Both the position numbers and the translations under genes were made by a program. A DNA stretch of 64,000 bases, from NCBI RefSeq assembly GCF_030848805.1, contig NC_092360.1:5332001-5396000 (forward strand), in the 5' to 3' direction. Of the stretch, positions 53,006 through 64,000 are shown one piece after another; the stretch's first letter is position 1, and each line of letters starts with the position of its first letter. Source of the DNA: Temnothorax longispinosus (taxonomy: Eukaryota; Arthropoda; Insecta; Hymenoptera; Formicidae). The notes below the pieces were generated by a model, which did not search any database, was not told the origin of the DNA, and saw only the letters and a program-made list of their open reading frames with translations.

Positions 53006-54897
53006 CGCGGACTCGCCGACTCGTCGACGCGCGCCCGTAGGCGAGAGAAGGAGTGCAAAGTTCGCGGATCTTCGCGGATCTCTTCTCTCTCCCTATTCGC
53101 GCCTCTATTCCGCCGTGAGGCGGGTGAAGGCGACACGTTGCAACATTACAAGGCTATTGATGCGAAAGGTCAACGCGGTAGCGGCCTCCTTCGGCCGAAC
53201 CAATGGTTTTGACCTTCTCGAGGTCAGCACCGTGACCGCTTAAGCGATAGTTAGCGCGTCTTAACTTTCCTGTCGATTTACCGGATGTATTTTGACCGAA
53301 ATGGGAAGAAAACCTTAAAATAGCACGAGTAATTGCACATTTGAAATTCGCAAAGTTCCATATTGATCTGACATCTTAGCCAGAATTCGTGGAACTTATT
53401 ATTTAAATAATATAATAATAAATTAATTGTTATTTATCATAAAAAACACAATTAATTACAATTTATCATGTCGCTCTCAAAGCGATGCAATCCTTTCTCT
53501 GCTGTAACATGATGTCATCCTTTCTTTGACGCACTTAAACTAGTTTTATATGCATAAAAATGACTCATGTAAACCTTTCTCATTGCATCCTTTTCTCGTG
53601 ATCCGCCATACCTTTAAACCGATATATCTTTTTCTTCGCTTGTTGACATTGCGTTGACAGCCTCATATAACAAAAACAATACATCTTTTGATTCACAAAT
53701 CGAACAATTCGGGGATCACACAAAAATACAATTTAAAATTGTAAACTTGATATGGGTGTGGCCAAGCGGTTGATATTTGTATATTGTTTTCTTCATACGA
53801 CACATTGATTATATATTCATTTCAGAACGACAAATCTCTTACGCATGGAACGGTTTGCGCGAGCGTCGTTAATCAATGGTTACAAGAAGAACTATCGTGA
53901 GACGTTTTCATGATTAATCTTCGACTCACCCTCATATGAATGCCGTATCTTTATTTTATTATGTAAAGCTAATCGACGACTCGTGTTTCGCGTCTCGCGA
54001 TTTTGCGTCAAACAATGAGGTGTTTATCTGACCGAAGAGTTGTTAAATCGCGAATTGCAAAACAAAATATTGACTTCAGCCGATCGTTTTGACTTTGCGA
54101 AAGGTAAATCGACTCGACCGGTTTCCCTGGCGTTTGTGCCGATCTAATCTTAACTTGAAGCTTTACGCGCGATTAAATAGCTTTAATCTTTGTGCTTATT
54201 ACATGAAGATGAATAATATAAATAATAATCTCTAATATGCACAATAAATACTTCAAGTTACTTTTTACTGTTCGGTATCAAAATGATTATGTGTTACAGC
54301 TCAATAGAATCACAATTTTCGTCCCTATTGTCCACGGTACATGAAAAAAGCGAAATAATCGCAGTAGGAAAAATTCTACGATAGCCGATGACGCAATCTA
54401 ACAACAGTTAATGTCAATCTAGCTCGACTTCTCGAGCTGATTGCCGACTGAGAACTAATCATTCCCCATCATCCCGCCTCGTCGTGCGGCGAACAGCGAG
54501 GACGCGCAGGCACGAGCACGAGCACGAAAACGTCTCCCGATAGCTTCGAATCTCTATTGCTTTTCGAACGTAGGTTCTTGCAAGTGAGAGTCACGCACTG
54601 ACGTCTGATTCACGATCGGTTGCCGCGATATTCCGCAGGAACATTTTGCCAATATCTACAACGTCAGGAACGTGTGTCGCGGACTTCTCTTTCATATGCG
54701 CAACGCCATACTCGTACGGACCCTTGTAAGGGACCCCCTAAAGAGTACTCGGAGATCGCGGCGATTGATCATGGATCAGATCGCGTACGTGTCCCGTGCG
54801 AGCGCGCAAAAATAGAAGTCCTCGAAGGGAAATACAAAACGAAACAAAAATGGTCGACGAAACAAAGTGAAAAAAAAAAATGGTAAAAACGTGGCGG

Positions 54898-54908
54898 GTG
54901 TACCTGTG
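54898..54908 (-). other. drm: Splice donor ending the drm exon (CACAG|GTACAC)
   Basis: On the minus strand the sequence CACAG|GTACAC places a donor after base 54904, leaving the Arg codon split as AG|N. That suits the known Drumstick ending, where an Arg follows the His of finger 2. Without splicing the frame stays open to 54738, giving H-R-Y-T-R-H and then a hydrophobic tail unlike any odd-family protein. Splicing is therefore the better reading. Confidence 0.75.
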
Positions 54909-55133
54909 TTGCTTGAGATTGTCCTGCCGCTTGAAGGACTTTCCGCAGACCTCGCAGGTGAAGGTCACGTCGTCCTTATGGCTGCGCTCGTGGATCATGA
55001 GGTTGTAGGGCTTCGTGAAGCGCCGCTGGCAGTACTTGCAGACGAACTCTACCGTGCACTTGGCGCGCATCTTCTGCCGCCGGCCGAACTCCCTGCCGTG
55101 CCCCTCTGTCTCCATCGGCATTATCGCGAACAT
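54904..55133 (-). CDS. drm: Drumstick-like C2H2 zinc-finger protein, main coding exon (3' end continues in another exon)
   Basis: The exon encodes 76 residues plus two bases of the next codon. It opens MFAIMPMETEG, followed by a basic stretch and two zinc fingers. Finger 1 has C32, C35, H48 and H52 (C-X2-C-X12-H-X3-H) with the odd-family core CKYCQRRFTKPYNLMIHER. Finger 2 has C60, C63 and H76, and its last ligand would lie past the splice. The short basic N-terminus and these finger sequences match Drumstick rather than Odd, Sob or Bowl, which carry more fingers. In Drosophila, Drm is about 81 residues and binds Lines, relieving its block on Bowl in hindgut, leg-joint and epidermal patterning; that is family knowledge. 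The start is the first ATG after an in-frame stop at 55173-55175. The exon ends at CAG|GTACAC, a position that suits the family's finger-2 intron. I did not find the short last exon (expected to be about seven or eight codons). No other odd-family gene is visible in the window. Confidence 0.9.
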
Positions 55134-55460
55134 CCTTATAAATTCCCACCGCTCCTTCTCTTGGTCGAGTCTCTATCTCTCCTTTCCCTCTACCCGCCTC
55201 TCTCGCTCTCTCGCTAACGCCCGGAGTCACTCCCACCACTTCGTCTGTCTCCCTCTATCTCCTTTCTCAATCCTCTCTGTTGCTTGCGCGTTCTCTCTCT
55301 CTCTCTCTTTCTTTCTCTTTATCTTTCTCTGCCTCGCTCGCAGACTTTCGTACGCTCTCTCTCTCTCTCTTTCTCTCTTTATCTGTCTTTCTTGACTGTC
55401 GTTCTTCGACTCGCTCTTCTCCTCCCGCGCAAAGCTAGTCTCGGGCACGGCTGACTCCTG
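55134..55460 (-). promoter_or_regulatory. drm: Probable 5' leader / proximal promoter of drm, GA-rich on the sense strand
   Basis: Immediately upstream of the drm ATG the sense strand is strongly GA-rich, with (GA)n tracts mirrored as CT runs at about 55291-55380. An in-frame TAG at 55173-55175 limits the start. GA tracts are common in promoters of insect developmental genes and can be GAGA-factor targets; that link is inference. I see no clear TATA box, initiator or upstream exon, so the transcription start is not placed. Confidence 0.4.
55291..55380. repeat. (CT)n tracts upstream of drm
   Basis: Two CT runs separated by a CG-containing spacer. They read as GA on the drm sense strand and lie 160-250 bases upstream of its ATG. 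Confidence 0.9.
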
Positions 55461-58400
55461 GGAGTGAGATCACTGCTTGTACCACGTCGCGAGAGAATCC
55501 TCGTATCGCTGCCTGCAAAGAGCACAGAATCGATGATTCTCCTCCGATCTGACTCGCGCGCTCGAGAAAATCACCCGGAGTCGCGAGAGCGGAGTATACG
55601 CGCGGGACGCCCGTATCCGACGAGATATTTACGCGAAGCGCCGTTGCCTACGAGCAACGGGTTAGTAACGTTGAAGCAACTTCTGAAGTATTTTGCATTC
55701 CTTACGAAGATGCGTAGGAGGGACGCGCGCATGCCAATGTGCCTCGCGGAATAGAAATTCTCTCCGATCGAATTATTTTCGCGATATTTTATCAGGAGTA
55801 TGCTTTTAGGACGACATAGGGAAGTACTTTTCCTATGTATTATATATATAAAGGGTAACTCTGAGACAAGCTGGCTACAATTTCTGCTAGAAAAGTCTAT
55901 TTCAAGTTATATTGATTTAAAACATGATAAATTTTTTTATATGTACAGCGAAAAATAATACGTTATTCCTGTTTTTATACATAAAAATAGAAAATGTGTA
56001 AAATGTTACAGAAATGTCACAAGCAAGTTTTGTTTTGTAATTTTACTTTTGCAGATCAGCGATATACAATTGCATTCTCCATTTAATATTATAACGTTAT
56101 AACATTATTGCAACATTAAAGTCTATATCTACAAGAAACAGCAAATAAAAAAGAGCGATTAAATCGATGCTTCAATAAATAAAATTAAAAACATGGAATT
56201 TTTATACAAAATATTTTATACAAATGTTAAGGTTAAATGTAACTTCTGTTTAATTTCGCTTCACTTTATAAATTTGTATTATATGATACTTTTTACACAA
56301 TTTCATTGTTATAACTCTATAAAAGTAAAGTTACATCTGCATAAAGTTGTAAGAAATTGTACGATTCTTATTTCTAAATAGATTTAAGAATGAATGTTAA
56401 AGAATAAGCAAAGGTTTTTTTCATAAAATCTATCAGGAATAATATACCATTCTAAATCTTATAATTATTTCAAGTAATTCTATTATTAAATTAATTCCTT
56501 CGGTATTACCGTACAAAAAACACGGTGTGAATGCCTATAAAAAGCTGTGCGCTTCCGAAAAAAAATTAATGACTAGTTTCCTAATTGGGCGCGTCTGCTC
56601 GATTCGCGAGTTTAAATCATCAGCTCCGGACACGTCCTCCGGGCATATTTAATTTCAAACGCGACTGTCCAGTTTTAAATTTCATTCATATAGGATGCTG
56701 TATACATTCGTGGTAATCGAGGGGGCAGAAGCAGCCACTATTAGCGCTAAATGCGCGCCGCAAATACGATCCGTAATCTTTACGCTTGCCATCCGGCGCC
56801 ACGCAAATCACGAGAATATTTCCCGAGCTTGCGATGCTGTTCTAAAAAGAAACGTGAGAGCAACGAATCACCGATTAACTTTCATGCGACTGATACGGGC
56901 TAACTTTCAAGTTTTTCAATAAAATTTAAGTGAAATATTATTTACATGACAACTATTAGTACGAAAAGGACTGTAATCCGGGCAATACTGTTCGCATATA
57001 TTATTCTTTCTCATACCATTCTTATATTTAATGTTTTTTTCTACTGTATGAAAATTGTTTAAAATCATCGCGTTAAAAATCGTTCAAAGTTTATTTTTTG
57101 AGCAACTTTCTTACATCTTACTTTGACTGAACCGTTCATAATCTCTGACACGGTCGCCTTGAGATGTCTCTTAAATAATTCGGAAATAATGTGAGAGGTC
57201 TGATGTAATCGAATTCCACTGAAGTCACATTTTCGCGCGTTAAAAATTAGTATTTTTACTGCTTAATATTTTCGCTTCTATCCATATTTTAAGAGAAGAC
57301 AGTTCCTCCACGATAAAACTACGAAAGAGAAACATGAATCCTTTTTTTTTATATACGTACGATGTACCCAAATTATACCCTCGTGCAAGTATTACTTTTA
57401 AAACTCCCCCGCAATATACTCGGCCGGATATGAATGAGCGATCGGAATCGTACCGCCACGGTCTAATGGCACGGTTCTCGAATTGGAATCGGCATGTTAA
57501 AAAATAGCCCGCGGGATCGAATCGCACGGTGCGGCCATTGTACAGGAGCGTCGGCCAGTCGCTACCGGCTCGCATTAAGCGCACGGCGCACGCTCGAATA
57601 AAGTGGCGTGTCCGAATGAGTAATAAGCGGTGCCTGGGCGTAGCCCGGTTGGTTAGCGTGGCTGACAGGCGGTGGAGCCTAATCGGAACTGCGCATTACG
57701 CGCGATTTTGCGTTTCACAAAAAAAAAGTACAATTCCACTTCTTTCCCTGGTGAAACATCACGTTTCTGTCTGGCCATGTCTGGTCCCGTCGCCGTCCGA
57801 CTGATTCAGACATTGTAAATATCCGTCCGACATGCTGATGCACGTAAAAACAAACGTAGAAAAAATATAAATGTGTTGTGGAAACAGTACATAGCTGTCG
57901 TCGAGACGGAATACCTTCGTCATTCCGGTATTCAAACAGATGGAAGGACAAATGTTCGGCGGCACGTCCGGTTTTATGGTTTTGTATAAATTGGACCTTT
58001 TCTTATCCCTAAGGACCGGAAAACCATCGATAAAGAGACGAGCAAAAACTCACAATATCTTTTGTAATTTTGCACGGCACGAATCATATATCTACACAGC
58101 TTACTAAAATAGAAATCGTGTGAAATAATATTTTGTCTCCTGAGGGTTTAGAAGAAACAGACCTACCTTTAGTGCCTGTCTTCTCTTTGAAATTTAGTCA
58201 TTTCACTTTCGAATAGCAAATCGGCACAGGTTACTCCTGTCGCGCGGTATTGATATACGCCCGTGGAAATGAACGGTAACACCAGCTACTACACGGCAAT
58301 CTTGTCGAAGAGTTACGAGGTCACAGTACGCTTGTATTACCCGAGACCGGGTACATGCGGCTGGAACAGGTTCTCACTTTGCGTGAAGCGAAGTTAATGA

Positions 58401-58825
58401 GTTGTGCGTTAATGAGTCGGGTGTCGAGGAAAACGACATTAACCGTGTAAACGCTCAGGTTTTATATTACAGATGATGTCGGTGAGGACGTGCAAATAAT
58501 CTTGAGGCCGATGATAAATGATCGTGTTCTCTGATAACCGCTAAGTCCGCTGAATTCGACCGCGCGATCAAAATAGCAGTCAGGAATAACAGACGTAAGC
58601 TGTCGATAATTTCGTCTCGATAATACTGTACGGAATAAAGGCGCATCCGTAAAGTGAAAGATATGATCGCGAATGTAACGAGATACGTAAGATTTACGGC
58701 GATTGCGAAGCGACGAATACGAGCGCGAGTCAACGTTGCTCGTGTGTATCGCGTGTGTAGAAAAGCGAACATCGTGCCTGCTACCATGTTTGCCTACCGA
58801 GTTCGCGTGATCGAATGCTTTCGTT

Positions 58826-58860
58826 TAATGTATGATAATGTATGATAATGTATGATAATG
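58826..58860. repeat. Three tandem copies of a 10-base unit
   Basis: TGTATGATAA is repeated three times directly before ATATATATAAACG. It is a simple minisatellite seed with no further inferred role. Confidence 0.9.
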
Positions 58861-59590
58861 CGATATATATAAACGCTCGCGTTTATGGATGCGCCATACT
58901 AGACGGAGATTTGCGAATAGGCGGCGAAGCGTTTTGGTATGTACGGAGCTACGCGAAAGTGAATTTTGTTGTGAACCACGCAGAGGAGGGAACGTCGCGC
59001 GGAATAATCAAGTGGGGCTTCTCTCTTGACGTGAATAATAGAATCGCGCGTGATCAAATAAGCAATTAAAATAGATATCGATGTAATATAACTTTTATAA
59101 CGTGTAAAAATAATCATGCTATTTATGACTTCACGCAAAAGGAAAATCACTGTATTCTGACGTGATTGACACGAATAAGCAGAAGAATCGTTTTTTTTAA
59201 TAACTATCAAAGAGCAAAATCGAGAAAAATAAACACATCAAAATGGATTCAGTGTTATAAATACATATAATAATTAATAATACGTCGTCCAATATATCTT
59301 CAGATATTGAAAATTTGCAAGAATTGTAATTGAGTTCATCGAATACCTATCCAAGATAAATTTCGCCGTGTTGCTGATTTGCCCATGAGAAAAATAGGCA
59401 AAAGGCATTCGTTGCATTTGAGAGTTATCCTGACGAGGAGAACATTCGTAAGGATACCTAGGCGAGACGTTCAACGCCCGACAGGGTGATATTTGATTTC
59501 ATTCAACACTACCGAGACCCTGAAAAAAAGGTAGTCGCGAGTACCTTTCGTTCTATCGCGCGATACGAAGGGCGGAGTGCGTGGTACAAG

Positions 59591-60600
59591 AAGCCGGCAG
59601 CCAATCGAAGAAGAACAGAGAACGGCCAACCAAGCGAGCCCGGCTCGATGTGCGTGCACTCGTTCTCGCGTGTATGGAGGAATAAAGGAAGGAGCGGTAG
59701 CCCTCGTTCGTTCGCTCGCCACAGCGAGAAGGCCGGTAGCCAACCAAAGAAGAGTCGCTACTGTGCACCGCCCTACCGCCGACTACCGGTTTTCGGCCAG
59801 TCGCTACCGAACAGCCGGAGAAGTCCACCAAGTGGGACCACACCCTCCCTCCGCCGTCGAGACGTCGAACCGCGATACCACCGCGGCGCGGGGAACGCGG
59901 ACGATCACGCAAGGGCGTTTCTTACGAGAGATATTACCTATCGCGCGGACTCGCGCCACGCGCGGCGCCGAAGAAAAATGGTAGCTCCGTGATGGATCCG
60001 TTTTCGTTCGTTCGGATGATTCTAGCGGATCCTTGTGATCTGAATAGACGCATGTCGCAGCGCGATATTTTGCGCAATAAAACCGAAAAGAAAAATTATT
60101 AAAACAAGAATTTTAACGTTTATAAGGAAATATAGACATAAGATAATTGCTTTCTAATTAGATGTTGATTAACATGATGAAAGTCGTGTCAGTGAGCAAA
60201 TTTTCAAAATAAAACAGTTTTTATTTGTTTTTTAATTCAATTTCATTTACTACATTCTTTTCTTTATTATATCTATATAAATATTATATTAACTACTCGA
60301 ATATCACAATAAAATTAACAATCTCTCAGTGCATGCATTATAACCATTGAATTCTAGAAAATTGTTCACGATATAAAATATAAAATTGTGTGTTTTCCAT
60401 ATGTACATAAAAATCACCATTGCTATTTGGGAACGCAAGTTATCAGGAAGATCTAAATGCTAGAAGGATTGAAGAGGACCATCGTAAAATCGCCGCAGAC
60501 AACCCGCAAGGTACTTGAGCACCAATCAAAACGCAGCGGCTACTGTGCACCGCCCTACCGCTTGCTACCGATTTCTGGCGGCGAGGACTCGAGATACGCG
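59591..60600. repeat. Short GC-rich repeats with CCAAT-type motifs
   Basis: GCCGGCAGCCAATCGAAGAAGA (59591 on) recurs as GCCGGTAGCCAACCAAAGAAGA (59731 on). The string CTACTGTGCACCGCCCTACCGC occurs at about 59758 and again at about 60540, followed both times by CTACCG and a TTTC-GGC stretch and preceded by CCAA(C/T)CAAA. The similar block is about 65 bases. It may be a fragment of a dispersed repeat, or a duplicated promoter-like module, since CCAAT is a common promoter box. No gene is evident on either strand. Confidence 0.5.
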
Positions 60601-61710
60601 AACGAATGTAGATCACGCCTATTCCCGCCCGTTTGATTCATAACACGTGGAGGCATATACAATAGAAAATGTAAGAACTCGGAGGTGCAGTAGGAATAAC
60701 TTTGCTTTTATCCTCTCTACAGAATCTAGATGAGAAATGGCGATGGTTTCAATTGAAATAAAGAAAGGATTCTTAGAAACAGCTTAATGGTATAATAGAA
60801 CAGCCCTCTGATACGCGAAAGACCTGGTTTTAGTTTTGTCATCCCAAGTAAATTAAAAGAAATTGACATTGTCCAGATAAATATTAACGCACTGTGATAA
60901 GAACAAATAAATAAATGAAATTGAAGAATTATATTCACTACGAATGAAACTATATGAAAACGTGGTACTGCATCTCATAAAAGAACAAAACTCCAATAAA
61001 CATTCGATATATTTAAAATATGGTACTGTACATTCTAGAAGACCGAAATACATTGAGGAAGAAGAAGAAGAACAAGGAGAAACACAGTTTATAGAAAATA
61101 TCCGATTTATAAACGATGTGACTAAATTTCCTAATGTCATTTCGAATATTATTGAATTAATAATGTTATTGTATTAAACGTTTACAAACGTATATTAAAC
61201 AACTACTTCCACCTCAAATATAAATTATATATTAACATAATGTATTATTGAAATTATATGTAATGCTAGATAATATTTTTAAGAGATAATATCAATTGAC
61301 TGTGACTCACCGATAGAGATAGAAAGAGTGCGAATAAGGGTTCGTCCTCGAGCAATGTCCAGTAGTAATCTTCCGCAGAGGAAAATCTTCGAACTTCGAC
61401 GGAAGTGTTTTAAACTTTCGACGATGAACGAAAGAACAAAACTCGCGAAATGCGATTAGTTGTAAAACGAACTGCGGTGCGCGTATAATGTCACGCTGCC
61501 AACAGTCGGAATCTCCGATACTACTCAGTAGGTCGGTGGCTCGTGAAAGTGTTGAATTGCTGCGCGTGTGTCTTCCGGGCTGACAGGTCTGGACCGTTTG
61601 GGTGCGCGGCGTCGACTGAAGCTTCGTTTGGTCGCTCGGTTCGCTGGTAGCCCGAATAGGTAGGCACACCAGAAGACGGTAGGACGCCGTGTGTAACCGC
61701 CAAAGGTCTC

Positions 61711-61949
61711 CTCGTCGTCGTCGTCGTCGTTTGGCTTCTTCTGGTTGGAGGACCGGGAGACACCTCCCTACCGAACCAACTCACCGATACCCACCAGTTA
61801 TCGTGTGAAGGTAGCCTCCCTCAATTCCACGGGGAACGTACACGTCCAGGATGTTCCTTCCTCGACCTCGTTGCGGTGGTAGAGGTAGAAAAGAGGCGGT
61901 TGGGGAGGCGAGGGAGGAGGAGGAGGTGGAGGAGGAGGTGGTGGTGGTG
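61711..61949. repeat. (GTC)n and (GGA/GGT)n trinucleotide runs
   Basis: GTC units at 61711-61730 and GGA/GGT units at about 61909-61949, in a GC-rich purine-biased stretch. The run explains the Ser/Thr-rich frame on the minus strand; no protein family is recognisable. Confidence 0.85.
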
Positions 61950-64000
61950 AGAAGGATGCGGAGGAGGAACGGGAGCAGAAGAAGGAAAATGAGGGAAGAG
62001 GGTGACGGCGGGTGTTGGTAGAAGAAGAGGTGAGGACGATGATGAAGAGGAGGCCCGACGAAGAAGGGAAGAAGTGGTAGCACGCCTTGTCCCGAGTCTA
62101 CGTGCGTCCTTGTCTCACCCGGTCGCCGAATAGCAGCGCGGTTATTCACAAATCCTTCGTCGACGCGGCTTCCTGAGCTCCCGCTTGGTACCCGTCCGCC
62201 TTCCCCTCTCCTGAACTGTCCCCGCGGACTTGCTCCCTCTCTTCCATGCTCTACGGGTCCTGATCCCTTCCACCGCACCGCGTCTGAGCCCGCCCTCATA
62301 ACCGTGAGACGAGAGCATCCCTCTTCACCCACGCCGAGACCTTTTCTGGTATAATCTCGAGGTGTCTCCCCTACATTCTTTTAAAGTATTCGAATACCGC
62401 TTCGGCATACTCGGGCCGCTTCCTTCCGCCTTTGCCCTTTCCCAAAAGGATACCCCCCGCGGGGGCAGTAGCCAACCCCGGCCGTAAAAGCTACGGAGGT
62501 AGCGCTCGTATCCAAAAGCTAGAGCCACTGACTCCCTTCGGCTCGCGCGAGCGCGCGTTCCACCTATCTTACTTGCTTACCTACCTACTAGCTCCTATGC
62601 GTAGGAGTATCGCTACATTCGCTACGCGTCGCCGGTCGTCCTCGGAACAGAGCGGTTGATATTTTCGTGGATAAACAATATAAGTGCGCGCGATCGCCAT
62701 GGAAAACCCGACACCTACGGGTAAAAGCGAAGCGATAAACCGATTCTCCGGGAGAAAATCCACGGGTGCGTCGATTTCTACCGCGCTAGGTGAAGAAAGA
62801 CATGGAAAAAGATAAGCAAAAGATAAGCAAAAGCGGGAAGAAAGAGAAAGAGAGGAGAGAGAGATAGAGAAAAAGAAAGCGAGACAGACAGGCAGACAGA
62901 AGGAGAGACGCTTGCCGCTGACGATGAGAAGCAGATAGTGTGGGAGAAGGTAGAGGTGGAAGGAGCGTGCAAAAGCAAAGAGCGGGGGCTGACACGATGC
63001 CGCGGGGGTTCCCAGGGCACGTGGGAACTGCACAGTAGTCGATGTCAATCCCCTCCACCAGACGGTCCGCTCGGGGCCCACCGGGCCCCACCACGAAGTC
63101 GCCGGGCCGGAGAGCCATCGCAGGGATTCCGGGCGCCGCCCATCGAGATCTTGCGGTATCGCTTCATTGGACAATCCCATGCGGACGGGACGATCGCTTC
63201 CCTCACACGAGTCACCGGGATGATCGAGTGGTGGAAAAATTCCTCGGGAACGGCGAAGAGGATTGACGACGATGAAGAGAGAAAGAAGAGGACGATGAAG
63301 AGGAAGGAAACGAGGGAGCGATTGGCAACAAAGGCGACGCCGACGAGCTTGGCATGCGGCGACTTCACCGCCGAGCCGTGTGGCCACCGATTCAGCCTGC
63401 GAAAATGCATCGCCAAAGATGGAGAGGCATCGAAATGACAATAGGAACTCGGATAATAGTAAATAAAGGGTAGTCTTCGCTGGCTTAATGCCGATTTAAA
63501 TGACAGATTAAGAGATGTTTAAGTATTTTTGACATGCACGACGGCATGTTAGGAATACATATTGATTGCTGTAGAAATTGCTGATGTCAAAAGTATATGT
63601 AACTGCTTTGTTGTATAAAATAATGATGCAGCGAATAGTATTGAAGCATCGATGGAGTTGAACTCAATGTTGCTAATTATATTGATTCCTGATTTTCTTG
63701 CATGTTTCTGTTTAATGTCAGGCGAATGCCGGATTTAATCAAATTGTATTTGATCATGCATGCTTATATGACGTATTATTTATTTATTGATGATATATTA
63801 ATTCATATATTATAAAATTCATATATTATATAAGAACTGATGGATTTTATACTTTATGATGCAACTTTTGATGTTATTTGCTTTATCACAACTGTCACGT
63901 AGTGATAGACTACTATATTACCGTTCATATCTTATAGTGCATTTAAAAAATCTAACTGAATAAAACGATCACTTACTACGTTCAAATTATCAAGGAATTT

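Larger units (their letters stand above)
48251..54903. other. Non-coding stretch, its right end being the drm intron
   Basis: AT-rich with ATA/ATAAT simple repeats at 49175-49230 and 49335-49385 and the microsatellite cluster at 52459-53005. The last exon of drm should lie on the minus strand here or further left. A search by eye for the expected Cys-rich ending found no convincing candidate. Confidence 0.55.
55461..64000. other. Non-coding stretch upstream of drm
   Basis: AT-rich from 55750 to 57240 and 60060 to 61300, GC-rich from 61550 to 63450. A 28-base hairpin (ACATAGGGAAGTACTTTTCCTATGT) lies near 55815. The 286-codon minus frame at 63441-62581 is dominated by CT-rich sequence that translates as Ser/Leu and is not accepted as a gene. 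This region could hold drm enhancers, which cannot be seen by eye. Confidence 0.55.

Noticed and set aside
55813..55840. Short hairpin considered as a microRNA precursor
   Set aside because: The stem is only about 10 base pairs, too short for a precursor, and matches no microRNA I recognise.
57632..57670. GCGTAGCCCGGTTGGTTAGCG string resembling a tRNA D-arm
   Set aside because: No anticodon arm, T-arm with GTTCGA-type box, or acceptor stem could be paired around it.
62581..63441. 286-codon open frame on the minus strand
   Set aside because: It crosses CT-rich repeats that translate as Ser/Leu/Phe runs, has overlapping frames of similar length on both strands, and shows no domain. It is best explained by base bias.

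Overview
The window reads as nuclear DNA from an insect, most plausibly a hymenopteran such as an ant. Most of it is non-coding. AT-rich stretches alternate with CpG-rich, purine- or pyrimidine-rich tracts, there are many GA/GT/GAC microsatellites, and small non-autonomous transposons and palindromes are frequent. I see no bacterial-style gene packing, rRNA, tRNA, CRISPR array or intact transposase. Species and chromosome cannot be fixed from the sequence alone.

One gene is recognisable with confidence. It is a minus-strand coding exon at 55133-54904 that encodes nearly all of a Drumstick (drm) orthologue, the short zinc-finger member of the odd-skipped family. The exon stops at a good splice donor inside the second finger. 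The few remaining codons must lie further left on the minus strand, and I could not locate them. The long non-coding DNA around the exon fits the setting of a developmental transcription regulator.

The most unusual region is 33969-38582, a block of nested inverted repeats. Its main part is an imperfect palindrome of about 3 kb (arms 33969-35040 and 35612-37014). Each arm holds what looks like the same gene start pointing outward: a 16-codon upstream ORF identical in both arms, a first exon starting M-(D/N)-E-S-S-E-R, an intron, and a 47-base second exon bounded by AG and GTGAGT. The left copy is open and splices in phase. The right copy has a 2-base length difference and reaches a stop at the exon end. 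The parent gene was not recognised. To the right lie four further palindromes (37075-37354, 37395-38167 with 37459-37647 nested inside it, and 38360-38582).

Other mobile-element traces are a TTAA-flanked piggyBac-like MITE (13009-13393) inserted into one copy of an older tandem duplication, fold-back elements at 7118-7241, 27297-27422 and 31001-31542, and a terminal-inverted-repeat element at 21091-21733. A 107-codon orphan reading frame on the minus strand at 48247-47924 has protein-like composition and a weak resemblance to the neutral lipase fold; it is probably an exon fragment or relic. The remaining long open frames lie in low-complexity or CpG-rich DNA and were judged to be chance.
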